A DNA stretch of 64,000 nt from Curtobacterium herbarum (lineage in GTDB: Bacteria; Actinomycetota; Actinomycetes; Actinomycetales; Microbacteriaceae). The notes beneath the pieces were generated by a model. It ran no database searches. It worked only from the letters and a program-made list of their open reading frames with translations, and had not been told where the DNA came from. The position numbers and the translations under genes were made by a program. Positions 16,652 through 29,234 of this stretch are shown here, piece by piece; the stretch's first letter is position 1; each line of letters begins with the position of its first letter. The stretch lies in NCBI RefSeq assembly GCF_016907335.1, contig NZ_JAFBBT010000001.1, positions 2,108,001 to 2,172,000 on the forward strand, in the 5' to 3' direction.

Positions 16652-18130
16652 TCACGCCCGGCCCTGCAGACGTGCCAGGAGGATCGCCTCCGAGACGATC
16701 GCGCGGTGCAGCACGCCGAGGTGCTGCGACTCGTTCGGGCTGTGCGCTCGCGTGTCGGGGTCCTCGACGCCGGTGACCAGGATCTGGGCCTCCGGGAACT
16801 CGGCGGCCAGGTCGGACACGAACGGGATCGACCCGCCGATGCCCTGCTCCACGGGGTCCGCGCCCCAGCCCTCGGACATCGCGGTGCGTGCCTCCTGGAC
16901 GGCCCACCCGGTCGCGTCGACCAGGAAGCCGTCGCCGGCGTCGACCTCGGTGATCTCCATCCGGGCACCGAAGGGGACGTGCTGCCGCAGGTGCGCCTCC
17001 ACCGCGGCGAAGGCCTCGGTCGCTGCCTGGCCCGGGGCGACCCGGACCGAGACGCGGGCCGACACCGTCGGGATCAGCGTGTTCGAGGCGTTCGCGACGC
17101 TCGGGACGTCGAGGCCGGTGACGGTCACCGACGGCTGGAACCACATCCGCGACAGCACCGGGCCGGTGCCGACCGGTCGTGCACCCTCGACCAGGGCGGC
17201 CTCGGTCGCGAAGTCCGCCTCGGACCGCTCGGGCACCGGCGCGTCGTGCGCCGTCAGCCCGGCGACGGCGACCGCGCCGTCGTCGTCGTGCAGCGAGGCC
17301 AGGAGGCGCACCATCGGCATCATCGCGTCGGGGGCGGCGCCGCCGTACATGCCGCTGTGGCTGGCGTGCTCGAGCGTCGTCACCGTGAGCTTGAACGTGG
17401 TGTTGCCGCGGAGTGAGACGGTGATGGCCGGCACCTCGGTCGACCAGTTGTCGCTGTCGGCCACCACGATGACGTCGGCGGCCAGGTGCGCACGCTGCTC
17501 GCGGAGGAAGGTCCGGAACGAACGGGAGCCGAACTCCTCCTCCCCCTCGATGAACAGCACGATGCCGATGTCCAGGTCGTCGCCGAACTGCGCGTGCACG
17601 GCCCGGAGTGCGGCGACGTGGGTCATCACGCCGGCCTTGTCGTCCGAGGCCCCGCGCCCGTACAGCCGGTCGCCGCGGAGGGTCGGCTCGAACGGCGGGG
17701 TCTCCCACAGCGCGTCGTCGCCCTGCGGCTGGACGTCGTGGTGGGCGTAGAGCATCACGGTCGGCTTGCCGTTCCGCGCCGGCCGCACCGCCAGGACCGC
17801 GGGCTGCCCGAGCTCGACGGTCTCCTCCCCCGGCGCCACCGTGTCGGCGTCGGCGGGCGTGTCGCCCTCGACCGCGGACCGCAGGATCCGGACCTCGTCG
17901 AACACCTCGGTCGAGCGCACCAGCTCGGCCACGGCCTCCGCGTTCCGACGCACGTGCGCCGGGTCGAAGGCCGACCAGGACACCGACGGGATGCGCACGA
18001 GCGCGGACAGGTCGGCGATCGTGGCGGGCAGCGCGCCGTGCACGTGCTCGCGCAGCGCCGCCAGCAGGGCGGGGTCGGTCGCGGGCGCGTGGGGCCCCGC
18101 TGCGGAGGTGTGCTTCTCGGTGTCGGTCAT
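16652..18130 (-). CDS. M20 family dipeptidase/metallopeptidase
   Basis: A 492-residue zinc-dependent M20 peptidase of the carnosinase/dipeptidase branch, probably cytosolic. Metal-site motifs are YAHHDVQP (His and Asp ligands), GRGASDDKAG (bridging Asp) and EGEEEFGS (catalytic Glu and ligand). A dimerisation/lid domain interrupts the catalytic domain between about residues 215 and 370. The ATG at 18130 sits 7 bases after TAGATT (complement of 18138-18143), and no Shine-Dalgarno is visible, so the mRNA may be leaderless. It diverges from the DUF3043 gene with 51 bases between starts, an arrangement common in actinobacteria. Confidence 0.92.
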   Translation of the reverse strand: MTDTEKHTSAAGPHAPATDPALLAALREHVHGALPATIADLSALVRIPSVSWSAFDPAHVRRNAEAVAELVRSTEVFDEVRILRSAVEGDTPADADTVAPGEETVELGQPAVLAVRPARNGKPTVMLYAHHDVQPQGDDALWETPPFEPTLRGDRLYGRGASDDKAGVMTHVAALRAVHAQFGDDLDIGIVLFIEGEEEFGSRSFRTFLREQRAHLAADVIVVADSDNWSTEVPAITVSLRGNTTFKLTVTTLEHASHSGMYGGAAPDAMMPMVRLLASLHDDDGAVAVAGLTAHDAPVPERSEADFATEAALVEGARPVGTGPVLSRMWFQPSVTVTGLDVPSVANASNTLIPTVSARVSVRVAPGQAATEAFAAVEAHLRQHVPFGARMEITEVDAGDGFLVDATGWAVQEARTAMSEGWGADPVEQGIGGSIPFVSDLAAEFPEAQILVTGVEDPDTRAHSPNESQHLGVLHRAIVSEAILLARLQGRA

Positions 18131-18137
18131 GGCCGGT

Positions 18138-18143
18138 AATCTA
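18138..18143 (-). promoter_or_regulatory. -10-like element placing the dipeptidase start at +1
   Basis: TAGATT on the minus strand is followed by exactly 7 bases and then the ATG at 18130. The same spacing occurs before idsA and pknL. No convincing -35 box was found. Confidence 0.45.
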
Positions 18144-18181
18144 GAGGACGACCAGCACGCAGAGCGCCGTTAGGAACGACC

Positions 18182-18757
18182 GTGGCGAAGGCAACCCCCA
18201 AGACCAACGTGACCGTGAACCCGGCCGACGACGAGCTCGTCGCGCACGGCAAGGGTCGCCCCACGCCGTCGCGCCGTGAACGTGAAGCCGCCAACAAGCG
18301 TCCGATCGTCGGCAGCACCCCGGCGGACAAGAAGGCCGCGCGGACCCGCCTGAACAGCGACCGCGAGCGTGCCCGGGTCGGCATGGCGAACGGCGAAGAA
18401 CGCTACCTGCCGGCGAAGGACCGCGGCGAGCAGCGTCGTTTCATCCGCAACACGATCGATGCCCGCTGGAACGTGGGAGAGGTCATGATGCCGGTGCTCA
18501 TCCTCTTCCTGCTCGTCGGCTTCCTCGCCGCGCAGACCGCTGCTGCCTCGTACTCCCTGCTGTTCGTCTGGGCGTTCGTGCTGCTGTTCGTCCTCGACTG
18601 CGCGGTGCTCTGGTTCATGCTGCGCCGCAAGTTCGCCGCCGCGGGCCAGGATTTCCAGCGCGGGAACTTCCTCTACATCCTCACCCGTGCGTGGCAGCTG
18701 CGGTTCCTCCGCCTGCCGAAGCCGCAGGTCAAGCGCGGGCAGCACCCGACCCTCTGA
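18182..18757 (+). CDS. DUF3043 membrane protein
   Basis: A 191-residue actinobacterial DUF3043 protein of unknown function. The first ~95 residues are highly basic (KGRPTPSRREREAANKRPIV), then two adjacent transmembrane helices (about 101-122 and 127-150), then a basic C-terminus ending QVKRGQHPTL. Such a basic-cytoplasmic/two-helix layout suggests a membrane-anchored scaffold or nucleic-acid-proximal protein, but nothing proves it. The GTG start has AGGA 7 bases upstream. It diverges from the M20 dipeptidase gene, a conserved pairing in this phylum. Confidence 0.85.
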   Translation: MAKATPKTNVTVNPADDELVAHGKGRPTPSRREREAANKRPIVGSTPADKKAARTRLNSDRERARVGMANGEERYLPAKDRGEQRRFIRNTIDARWNVGEVMMPVLILFLLVGFLAAQTAAASYSLLFVWAFVLLFVLDCAVLWFMLRRKFAAAGQDFQRGNFLYILTRAWQLRFLRLPKPQVKRGQHPTL

Positions 18758-18778
18758 CCGAACTCCGCTCGAGCACTG

Positions 18779-18810
18779 CAGCGCCGTCGACCTCCGGGTC
18801 GGCGGCGCTG
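18779..18810 (+). terminator. Hairpin terminator after the DUF3043 gene
   Basis: A 14-base stem with one G-T wobble (18779-18792 / 18797-18810) and a 4-base loop lies 21 bases past the stop codon, followed by a short TGTTG run. Confidence 0.65.
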
Positions 18811-18954
18811 TTGCACGTGGCACTGTCGCGTGCGTCGCTGTCGCCTGTGGCGCGTCGTGCGGTGGCGCGACGCCGGTGTCGCGCGGCCGTCTGCCGGACG
18901 GGAGGGACGTGGCGGCCTGGCCACGGGCCTCCCGCCCGAACGCCGCCGCGTGCA

Positions 18955-19071
18955 CGAGACGCCGCCGAGTGCTTGAGACGCCGACGCGTGCACGAGACGC
19001 CGACAGATCCCGCGGTGTCACACGCAGATCGCGGCGTCTCGCAGACAGCGCAGCGTCGCACCGAGACGCCG
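18955..19071. repeat. 19-base tandem repeat cluster with core CGAGACGCCG
   Basis: The gap 18758-19139 between two convergent genes holds no supportable gene. Within it, the core (C/T)GAGACGCCG recurs at 18955, 18974 and 18993, exactly 19 bases apart, then inverted at 19032-19041 and direct again at 19062. An imperfect hairpin of the GGGAGGCC family (18893-18937) precedes it. The role is unknown; it could be replication-slippage debris or a protein-binding array. Confidence 0.7.
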
Positions 19072-19139
19072 ACGCCGGCCACCACCGGGCCACGCCACCC
19101 CACGACGCGCCGCCGCAGGGACACTTGCCAGGCGCGGCC

Positions 19140-20198
19140 TCAGCGACGCCGCAGGCGCTTCCGCCGCAGCCGGTTGATGCGCATCGCCCAGGTCGGCCCC
19201 TCGTAGAGGAACGCCGTGTACCCCTGCACCAGCGTGGCGCCGGCGGCGATCCGGGCCTGGACGTCGGCCTCGGACGTGACCCCACCGACCGCGATGACGC
19301 AGAACCCGGCCGGGACCGCAGCGCGGACGCGGCGCAGGACCGCGAGCGAGCGGTCCCCGAGCGGCGCACCGGAGAGTCCGCCGGCGCCCATCGCCTGGAC
19401 CTCGGCGTCGGGCGTCGAGAGCCCGGTGCGCTCGATCGTCGTGTTCGTCGCGATGACCCCGGCGAGCCCGAGGTCGACCGCGAGCCCGGCGATCGCGTCG
19501 ATCTGCTCGTCGGTCAGGTCCGGGGCGATCTTCACGAGCACCGGGGTCCGGCCGGCCGCCTCGTGCACGGCGGCGAGCAGTGGCCGCAGCTGGTCGAGCT
19601 CCTGCAGTCCGCGGAGGCCTGGCGTGTTCGGCGAGCTCACGTTGACGGCCAGGTAGTCGGCGAACGGGGCGAGCAGGCGGGTGGACTCGAGGTAGTCCTC
19701 GATAGCGTCCTCGACGGAGACGACGCGGCTCTTGCCGATGTTCACGCCGATGACCGGGCGGCCGGGGTTGCGGCGGGCGCGTTCCAGGCGGCCGGCGGCC
19801 TTGACGGCTCCGTGGTTGTTGAAGCCCATCCGGTTGATGAGCGCGCGGTCGGCGATCAGTCGGAACAGTCGGGGGCGTTCGTTGCCGGGCTGGGCACGCG
19901 CCGTGATCGTGCCGACCTCGACGTGCCCGAACCCGAGCACACCGAGCCCGGCGATCGCGCGGGCGTCCTTGTCGAACCCGGCGGCCAGGCCGAAGCGGGA
20001 CGGGAAGTGGATCCCCATCGTGGTGATGCCGTCCTCGGCCGCGGGTCGGGCAGACCGCTCGACGGCCCGGCCGACGACGGGCACGAGCGGCAGCAGGCGG
20101 ATCACCGCGAAGGCGATGTGGTGGGCCCGCTCGGGGTCCATCTTCGCGAAGACGTTCCGGAACACGACCCCGTACCCGGTACGGACCAGGGTCTCCAT
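19140..20198 (-). CDS. pyrD: Quinone-dependent dihydroorotate dehydrogenase
   Basis: Class 2 dihydroorotate dehydrogenase (352 residues), the membrane-associated FMN enzyme making orotate in pyrimidine synthesis with quinone as acceptor. Motifs include FGLAAGFDKD, GFGHVEVGTIT, NRMGFNNHG, NVSSPNTPGLRGLQ with the catalytic Ser region, and VIAVGGV near the FMN phosphate. The N-terminal helical part (about 1-45) matches class 2. The start is taken as ATG 20198; GTG at 20207 overlaps the nrdR stop (GTGA) and is an equally possible start adding three residues. It is the last gene of the minus-strand run from dnaE. Confidence 0.95.
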   Translation of the reverse strand: METLVRTGYGVVFRNVFAKMDPERAHHIAFAVIRLLPLVPVVGRAVERSARPAAEDGITTMGIHFPSRFGLAAGFDKDARAIAGLGVLGFGHVEVGTITARAQPGNERPRLFRLIADRALINRMGFNNHGAVKAAGRLERARRNPGRPVIGVNIGKSRVVSVEDAIEDYLESTRLLAPFADYLAVNVSSPNTPGLRGLQELDQLRPLLAAVHEAAGRTPVLVKIAPDLTDEQIDAIAGLAVDLGLAGVIATNTTIERTGLSTPDAEVQAMGAGGLSGAPLGDRSLAVLRRVRAAVPAGFCVIAVGGVTSEADVQARIAAGATLVQGYTAFLYEGPTWAMRINRLRRKRLRRR

Positions 20199-20203
20199 GC
20201 CGC

Positions 20204-20695
20204 TCACGCGCTGGCGCCGTCCGCGGCACGGTCGGCGCCGGTCGCAGTGTGGTGGTCGATGCGGAGCTGGCCGATGGCGTCCTCGAAGTCCTCGAGCGAG
20301 TCGAACGCCTGGTAGACGCTGGCGTACCGCAGGTAGGCGACCTCGTCGAGTTCGCGGAGCGGACTGAGGATGGCCAGGCCGATGTCGTTCGCCTCGATCT
20401 GGCTCGCGCCGGAGGACCGGACGATCTCCTCGACCCGCTGTGCGAGCACCGCGAGGTCCGAGTCCGTGACCGGGCGGCCCTGGCAGGCCTTCCGCACACC
20501 GGAGATGATCTTCTCGCGGCTGAACGGCTCGAGGACGCCGTTGCGCTTCACCACGTTCAACGACGCGGTCTCGGTCGTCGAGAACCGCCGTCCGCAGTTC
20601 GGGCACTGGCGGCGTCGGCGGATGGAGGTTCCGTCGTCGCTCGTCCGGGAGTCGACGACACGGGAGTCCGGGTGGCGGCAGAAGGGGCAGAACAT
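20204..20695 (-). CDS. nrdR: Transcriptional repressor NrdR
   Basis: ATP/dATP-sensing repressor of ribonucleotide reductase genes (163 residues). The N-terminal zinc ribbon has Cys3, Cys6, Cys31 and Cys34; the ATP-cone domain begins around [17 protein letters not shown]. The C-terminus after about 145 is a short Ala/Asp tail. It lies 12 bases after hisD and its stop overlaps the possible pyrD GTG start, so the three are probably one transcript. No nrd gene or NrdR box was noticed in the window. Confidence 0.97.
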   Translation of the reverse strand: MFCPFCRHPDSRVVDSRTSDDGTSIRRRRQCPNCGRRFSTTETASLNVVKRNGVLEPFSREKIISGVRKACQGRPVTDSDLAVLAQRVEEIVRSSGASQIEANDIGLAILSPLRELDEVAYLRYASVYQAFDSLEDFEDAIGQLRIDHHTATGADRAADGASA

Positions 20696-20707
20696 GGCGC
20701 CCTCAGG

Positions 20708-22015
20708 CTAGCGGTTCGTGCGCTCGGACACGGCGGCACCGTGCGCCGGCAGCTGCTCTTCGGTGGCGAGCGCGACGATGTGCGGCGCGACCTCGGCCAG
20801 GGCGGCCGCCGTGTACCGGATCACCTGCTGCGGGCGGAGGAACGTCGACGCAGACAGCCCCGACCCGAACCGTGCCTGGCCGCCGGTCGGCAGGACGTGG
20901 TTCGACCCGGCGACGTAGTCCCCCAGGCTGACCGGTGTGTCCGGTCCGACGAACACCGCGCCCGCGGCGTCGATGTCGGCGAGCACCGCGTCGTCGTCGG
21001 CCGTCTGGATCTCGAGGTGCTCCGGCCCGTAGGCGTTGCTCACGGTGGCGGCGTCGGTCAGCGAGTCCACCAGGACGATCGCGGACTGCGGCCCGTCCAG
21101 GGCGGTCTGGAGGCGCGCAGCCGTCCCGAGCACCGCCGTCCGTTCCGGGATCGCCGCCTCCACCGCATCGGCGAACGCGGCCGACGTCGTGACGAGGACG
21201 CTGCCGGCCTGTTCGTCGTGCTCGGCCTGGCTGATGAGGTCGGCCGCGACGTTGCCGGCGTCGGCGGTGTCGTCGGCGATCACGAGGATCTCCGAGGCAC
21301 CCGCCTCGGAGTCGATGCCGACGATGCCGCGCACCAGACGCTTGGCGGCGGCGACGTAGTTGTTGCCCGGGCCGGTGACCAGGTCGACGGGCTCGAGACC
21401 GATCTCCGCCACGCCGTGGGCCAGGGCGCCGACCGCGCCGGCACCGCCCATCGCGTAGACCTCCTGCACACCGAGGAGCCCGGCCGCGGCGAGGATCGTC
21501 GGGTGCACCGCGCCGCCGTGGGCACGCTGCGGCGGGGACACGAGCGCGATCGACCCGACGCCGGCGACCTGCGCGGGCACGACGTTCATGACGACGCTCG
21601 ACGGGTAGACGGCCTTGCCACCGGGCACGTAGAGCCCGACGCGGCGCATCGGCTGCCAGCGCTGGTGCACCTCGGCCCCGTCGGCGAGGGTCGTCACCGA
21701 CGGCGACGGGACCTGCGCGGCGCTCGCGGCACGGACGCGGCGGATCGCCTCGTCGAGCGCGGCGCGGAGCTCCGGCGCCAGTCCGGCGACGGCGGCGTCG
21801 ATCTCGGCGGCGGGCACCCGGACGTGCTCGGGCGCGCCCCCGTCGAAGCGTTCGGCCTGCTCACGGAGCGCCTCGGCACCACGGTCACGGACGTCGTCGA
21901 CGAGCACCCGTGCCGCGTCCACCGCGTGCCCGACGTCGCCCGCCGCACGCGGCATGAGTCGGAGGAGTTCGGCGCGGCCGGGGAGCCCGCCGCGGAGGTC
22001 GATTCGCTGCATCAT
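20708..22015 (-). CDS. hisD: Histidinol dehydrogenase
   Basis: Last enzyme of histidine synthesis (435 residues), oxidising L-histidinol to L-histidine with two NAD and a zinc ion. Conserved stretches are VPGGKAVYPSSVVMN, VDLVTGPGNNYVAAAKR, IDSEAGASEILVI, QAEHDEQAGSVLVT (catalytic Glu/His) and YGPEHLEI. It begins with two adjacent ATG codons (22015 or 22012). It starts 45 bases after the dnaE stop, so it is probably in the same transcript. The rest of the his operon is not in the window. Confidence 0.96.
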   Translation of the reverse strand: MMQRIDLRGGLPGRAELLRLMPRAAGDVGHAVDAARVLVDDVRDRGAEALREQAERFDGGAPEHVRVPAAEIDAAVAGLAPELRAALDEAIRRVRAASAAQVPSPSVTTLADGAEVHQRWQPMRRVGLYVPGGKAVYPSSVVMNVVPAQVAGVGSIALVSPPQRAHGGAVHPTILAAAGLLGVQEVYAMGGAGAVGALAHGVAEIGLEPVDLVTGPGNNYVAAAKRLVRGIVGIDSEAGASEILVIADDTADAGNVAADLISQAEHDEQAGSVLVTTSAAFADAVEAAIPERTAVLGTAARLQTALDGPQSAIVLVDSLTDAATVSNAYGPEHLEIQTADDDAVLADIDAAGAVFVGPDTPVSLGDYVAGSNHVLPTGGQARFGSGLSASTFLRPQQVIRYTAAALAEVAPHIVALATEEQLPAHGAAVSERTNR

Positions 22016-22059
22016 GAGGCGTCCATCGTACCGAGGACCGCCGACCGGCCCGGACCCCG

Positions 22060-25593
<3,534 letters not shown>

Positions 25594-25707
25594 GGAACCT
25601 CCGGTTCGTACGGTCTGCGGTGGGGTGTGGACAGCCTAACCGCGACCCACGACGATCCCGAGCGTGTCGCTCCCGACGCCGGCGTGGCCGCCCGGCGCGC
25701 CCGTCCC

Positions 25708-26631
25708 TCAGGCCGCGCGGATGCGGTCGAGCGCGAGCTGCAGGTCGTCCGGGTACGACGCCTGGAACTCGACCCAGTCCCCCGTGCGCGGGTGCGCGAA
25801 GCCGAGCCGGACCGCGTCGAGCCACTGCCGCGTGAGCCCGAGTTCCTCGGCGAGCACCGGGTCCGCGCCGTACATCGTGTCGCCGACCAGCGGGTGCCGG
25901 GTCGCCGCCATGTGCACGCGGATCTGGTGGGTTCGCCCGGTCTCCAGGTGCACCTCGAGCAGGGTCGCCGACCGGAACGCCTCGAGGGTCGCGTAGTGCG
26001 TCACGCTCGGCTTGCCGTCCGCGGTGACCGCGAACTTCCAGTCGCTGGAGGGGTGCCGGCCGATCGGGGCGTCGACGGTGCCGGAGGACGGGTCCGGGTG
26101 CCCCTGGGCGAGGGCGTGGTAGACCTTCTCGACCGTCCGCTCCTTGAACGCCCGCTTCAGGTGCGTGTAGGCGAGCTCGGTCTTCGCGACGACCATCAGC
26201 CCGGAGGTGCCGACGTCGAGTCGGTGCACGATGCCGGCGCGTTCGGCCGCACCGGACGTCGCGATCGTGAAGCCCGCGGCGGCCAGGCCACCGGGGACGG
26301 TCGGGCCGTCCCACCCGGGCGACGGGTGCGCGGCGACACCGACGGGCTTGTCGACGACGACGATGTCCTCGTCGTCGTGCACCACCGTCATGCCCGGCAC
26401 CACGACCGGCACGATGCGCGGCGGTTCCTTCGGTGCCCACTCGACCTCGAGCCAGGCGTCGGCGTGCAGCCGGTCGGACTTCTCGGCGACGACGCCGTCG
26501 ACGCGGACACCGCCGGCGGCGACGACGTCGGCCGCGAAGGACCGGCTGAACCCGAGGAGCTTGGCGATGGCGGCGTCGACACGCTCACCGGCGAGCCCGT
26601 CCGGGACGGGCAGCTGTCGCTGCTCGCTCAC
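25708..26631 (-). CDS. rluD: 23S rRNA pseudouridine synthase, RluD type
   Basis: RluA-family pseudouridine synthase (307 residues). An S4 RNA-binding domain spans about 15-65 and the catalytic Asp139 lies in [21 protein letters not shown] is the other family motif. The GTG start at 26631 overlaps the lspA stop (GTGA), the usual lspA-rluD coupling. The longer open frame to 26889 is only antisense-like sequence within lspA. The rRNA target (helix 69, as for E. coli RluD) is inferred from family and context. Confidence 0.93.
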   Translation of the reverse strand: MSEQRQLPVPDGLAGERVDAAIAKLLGFSRSFAADVVAAGGVRVDGVVAEKSDRLHADAWLEVEWAPKEPPRIVPVVVPGMTVVHDDEDIVVVDKPVGVAAHPSPGWDGPTVPGGLAAAGFTIATSGAAERAGIVHRLDVGTSGLMVVAKTELAYTHLKRAFKERTVEKVYHALAQGHPDPSSGTVDAPIGRHPSSDWKFAVTADGKPSVTHYATLEAFRSATLLEVHLETGRTHQIRVHMAATRHPLVGDTMYGADPVLAEELGLTRQWLDAVRLGFAHPRTGDWVEFQASYPDDLQLALDRIRAA

Positions 26632-27293
26632 GTCGCGTCGTGCCCGAGCGGGCCGTCGGCGGCCGGACGGGAGGCACGGTTCGTGTCCGTCCCGTCGGTG
26701 GCGGTCCCCGACGCGGGGACGGCGGCGTCGCTCGCCTGGGACTCGGCCTCGGCCATCGCACGCTGGCGCTTCTCGGAGACGGCCCGTGTGCCGTCGAGGT
26801 TCACCCCGAGGATCACGAGCAGCACGAAGACGACCATGCTCACGCAGATGAACGAGTCCGCCACGTTGTAGATCGCCGGCATCATCCACGGCGTCGAGAT
26901 GAAGTCCACGACGTGTCCGCGACCGAAGCCCGGTTCACGGAACAGTCGGTCGGTCAGGTTGCCGAGCGCGCCGCCCAGCAACATGCCGAGGACGATCGCC
27001 CACCACATCGACCGGATGCGCCGTGCGTACACGATGATCGCGACGACGACCGCGGCGGAGATGAGCGAGAAGACCCACGTCATGTTCACCGCGAAGGAGA
27101 ACGCCGCACCGGGGTTCCGCACCGACAGGAACTGCAGGGCGCTGCCGAGCACCGGGACGACGACGCCCTCGGGCAGCTTCGCGACGACGAGGGCCTTCGT
27201 GACCTGGTCGAGCGTCACCACCACGACAGCGGCGAAGGCCAGTGCCGCGATAGCGCGTGCACTGACCTTCGCTCGTGGGACGGGTCGGTCCAA
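26628..27293 (-). CDS. lspA: Lipoprotein signal peptidase
   Basis: Membrane aspartyl protease (221 residues) that cleaves lipoprotein signal peptides; its clients here include the betaine-binding protein and CtaC. Four helices are visible, with NPGAAFSF near 60-67 and the catalytic pair Asp130 (HVVDF) and Asp146 (YNVADSF). The start appears to be TTG at 27293, 2 bases after the divIVA stop. The C-terminal tail (170-221) is hydrophilic and unusually long, and contains RASRPAA (206-212) encoded by a copy of the dispersed GGGAGG repeat. Confidence 0.93.
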   Translation of the reverse strand: MDRPVPRAKVSARAIAALAFAAVVVVTLDQVTKALVVAKLPEGVVVPVLGSALQFLSVRNPGAAFSFAVNMTWVFSLISAAVVVAIIVYARRIRSMWWAIVLGMLLGGALGNLTDRLFREPGFGRGHVVDFISTPWMMPAIYNVADSFICVSMVVFVLLVILGVNLDGTRAVSEKRQRAMAEAESQASDAAVPASGTATDGTDTNRASRPAADGPLGHDAT

Positions 27294-27295
27294 CG

Positions 27296-27976
27296 TCAGT
27301 TGCCGAAGCCCTGCGCCGAGGCCGGGGCCGGCGCGAAGCCGGACTGCTCGGTGCTGGCAGACGAGTCGAGCTCGGCGAGCTGGCTCTGGATGTAGCTCTT
27401 GAGCTGCGCACGGTAGTCGCGCTCGAACGTGCGGAGCTCGTCGATCTTGCCCTCGAGCTGCGTGCGCTCCTGGTCGAGCACCGCGACGCGCTGGCGGTTC
27501 TGGTTCTCGGTGTCGGCGAGGACCTGGCGCTGCTTGGCCTCGGCCTCGGACACGAGGCGGGCGGCCTGGGCCTGGCCCTCGGCGATGAGTGCATCGCGCT
27601 TCTCGACGCCTTCGCGGACGTGCTCCTCGTGGAGACGACGTGCGAGCGTCAGGAGGTTCGTGGTGCCCTCGGTGTCCTCGTCCGGGTTCACCGTGGTGGC
27701 CGGAGCAGCAGCGGCGACCGGTGCGGGCTCCGGAGCGGCGGCGACCGGCGTCGGCTCGGGGGTCGGGGCCGGCGCGGGCTCGTCGTTCTTGACGAGCGAC
27801 GGCGCGGAGTCGGCCGACTCGAGGCGCTGACGCAGCTCCTCGTTCTCCTGGTTCAGGCGACGCAGCTCGGCCACGATCTCGTCGAGGAAGTCGTCGACCT
27901 CGTCCTGGTCGTAGCCCTCGCGGAACTTGGTCGGCTGGAACCGCTTGTTGACTACGTCTTCCGGCGTCAAAGCCAT
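27296..27976 (-). CDS. divIVA: DivIVA/Wag31 polar growth protein
   Basis: Coiled-coil protein (226 residues) that marks curved membrane at poles and septa and directs actinobacterial tip growth. The membrane-binding N-domain MALTPEDVVNKRFQPTKFREGYDQDEVDDFLDE is intact, including the exposed FQPTKFR loop. An Ala/Pro/Glu linker covers about 66-95 and a long coiled coil about 105-200. The ATG at 27976 is preceded by GAGGTGA. The 216 bases upstream hold a hairpin (28068-28091) and room for a separate promoter. In mycobacteria the orthologue is phosphorylated by PASTA kinases; a PknL-like kinase lies at 50328. Confidence 0.96.
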   Translation of the reverse strand: MALTPEDVVNKRFQPTKFREGYDQDEVDDFLDEIVAELRRLNQENEELRQRLESADSAPSLVKNDEPAPAPTPEPTPVAAAPEPAPVAAAAPATTVNPDEDTEGTTNLLTLARRLHEEHVREGVEKRDALIAEGQAQAARLVSEAEAKQRQVLADTENQNRQRVAVLDQERTQLEGKIDELRTFERDYRAQLKSYIQSQLAELDSSASTEQSGFAPAPASAQGFGN

Positions 27977-28067
27977 TGCCGTCACCTCAATAGAACTGCT
28001 GAACGTGTGGAACCGGGGGCCCTGCTGGACCGTCCGTGCTGAAGGTACCAGCCGGGGTCCCGGTGCG

Positions 28068-28091
28068 GATGTCCCGCCAGGGCAGGACATC
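28068..28091 (-). terminator. Possible hairpin terminator after the yggT gene
   Basis: A 10-base stem (28068-28077 / 28082-28091; one G-U pair in the minus-strand RNA) with a 4-base loop lies 100 bases past the yggT stop. It could separate the ftsZ-yggT transcripts from divIVA. No U-tract follows. Confidence 0.4.
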
Positions 28092-28192
28092 GATCCCGAC
28101 CACCGTACACCGAGGGCGGCACCGAACCGTGTCGGTGGCCCGCGTGGCGCGTGTCGCGGTGGTGCCGGCCGGGTGCCCGGGCGGCCGAGGGA

Positions 28193-28489
28193 TCAGATGA
28201 AGCGGAGCGCGAACGAGTTGACGACGACCCGCAGGATGATCACGACGAGCATCACGATCGTCCAGCCGAAGTCGAGCGCGACGGGCCCGAGCCGGAGCGG
28301 CGGGAGGACACGTCGCACCGCCTTGATCGGTGGGTCGGTGATCGTGTAGACGAACTCCGCCACGACGAGCAGCGCACGCTGCGGGCGCCAGGAGCGGTTG
28401 AACGCCTGGACCATGTCGAGGATGAAACGCCCCCACATCACGAAGAAGTAGAGCGTGAGGAGGAAGGAGAGGATCGTGAAGATGAACAC
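28193..28489 (-). CDS. YggT family membrane protein
   Basis: A 98-residue protein with two hydrophobic helices (about 1-22 and 72-95) flanking the conserved segment NRSWRPQRALLVVAEFVYTI then TDPPIKAVRRVLPP, which defines YggT/YlmG proteins. These sit in division clusters of Gram-positive bacteria and are linked to septum placement or membrane-protein insertion, but the molecular role is unsettled. I chose the GTG at 28489 since it gives the usual length; the upstream extension PPGPGHTRRAS is not family-like. Confidence 0.88.
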   Translation of the reverse strand: MFIFTILSFLLTLYFFVMWGRFILDMVQAFNRSWRPQRALLVVAEFVYTITDPPIKAVRRVLPPLRLGPVALDFGWTIVMLVVIILRVVVNSFALRFI

Positions 28490-28607
28490 GGTTCGGCTCG
28501 CTCGTCTCGTGTGACCGGGGCCGGGTGGCACCGGTCACGGGGCGGGTGGGCCTGGGTGCCGAGCGGTCGTCCGGGTGCCCGTGGGACACCCGTACCGCGG
28601 GGGCGGC

Positions 28608-29192
28608 TCAGGACTGGGCGAAGAAGTTCGCCTCGATGTCGGACTCTACCTCAGCAGGCTCACCGCTCACTGCGATGTGCGCGGGCGAGAGCAGGAAGAC
28701 CTTGTTCGTGACGCGCTCGATCTTGCCGTACAGGCCGAGCGACAGGCCGCTGGCGAAGTCGATCATCCGGCGGGCGTCGCCCTCGGTCATCTGCGAGAGG
28801 TTGATGATGACGGGGATGCCGTCACGGAAGCTCTCGGCGATGGACTGGGCGTCCTTGTACTCGCGCGGGTGGACGGTGAGGATCTCGTTCATTTCCTGGA
28901 CCGGGGTCGCCTTCTGTGCGGTCGTGTGTGCGCGGCGGAGCGGGGTGACCTGCGCGCCGCGCTGTGTGGTGTGCTGGGGCTTCGCGGGGGCGGCGGCCGG
29001 AGCGGCGGCCACGGGTGCGGCGGCGGCCGGGGCGGCAGCGGGCGCTGCGGCGGCCGGGGCCTCCTGCTGCGCTGCCGGGGCCGGAGCCTGCTGGCGCGCC
29101 TGCGTCGGCGCGGCCTGCTGCTCGTCCTCGTACTCGAGTTCCTCGTCGGCGAGGCCGAGGTAGACCATCGTCTTCTTCAGCGGGTTGGCCAT
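28608..29192 (-). CDS. sepF: Cell division protein SepF
   Basis: FtsZ membrane anchor (194 residues), replacing FtsA in actinobacteria. An N-terminal amphipathic segment ([14 protein letters not shown]) binds membrane, a long Ala/Pro/Gln linker covers about 27-75, and the SepF core (about 100-175) holds [12 protein letters not shown] and [18 protein letters not shown]. The linker is coded by GCGGCCG-rich repeats and is longer than in many orthologues. It is preceded by GGAGG and lies 42 bases after yggS. Its FtsZ partner tail is intact in this genome ([11 protein letters not shown]). Confidence 0.95.
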   Translation of the reverse strand: MANPLKKTMVYLGLADEELEYEDEQQAAPTQARQQAPAPAAQQEAPAAAAPAAAPAAAAPVAAAPAAAPAKPQHTTQRGAQVTPLRRAHTTAQKATPVQEMNEILTVHPREYKDAQSIAESFRDGIPVIINLSQMTEGDARRMIDFASGLSLGLYGKIERVTNKVFLLSPAHIAVSGEPAEVESDIEANFFAQS

Positions 29193-29234
29193 GGTTCCTC
29201 CGGGAGTCGTGCTCGTTGATGCCCTGCGTCGAGG

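Noticed and set aside
18758..19139. Short ORFs in the convergent gap, considered as a small gene
   Set aside because: All frames are Arg/Ala-rich and cross the 19-base repeats; no ribosome site or family motif.
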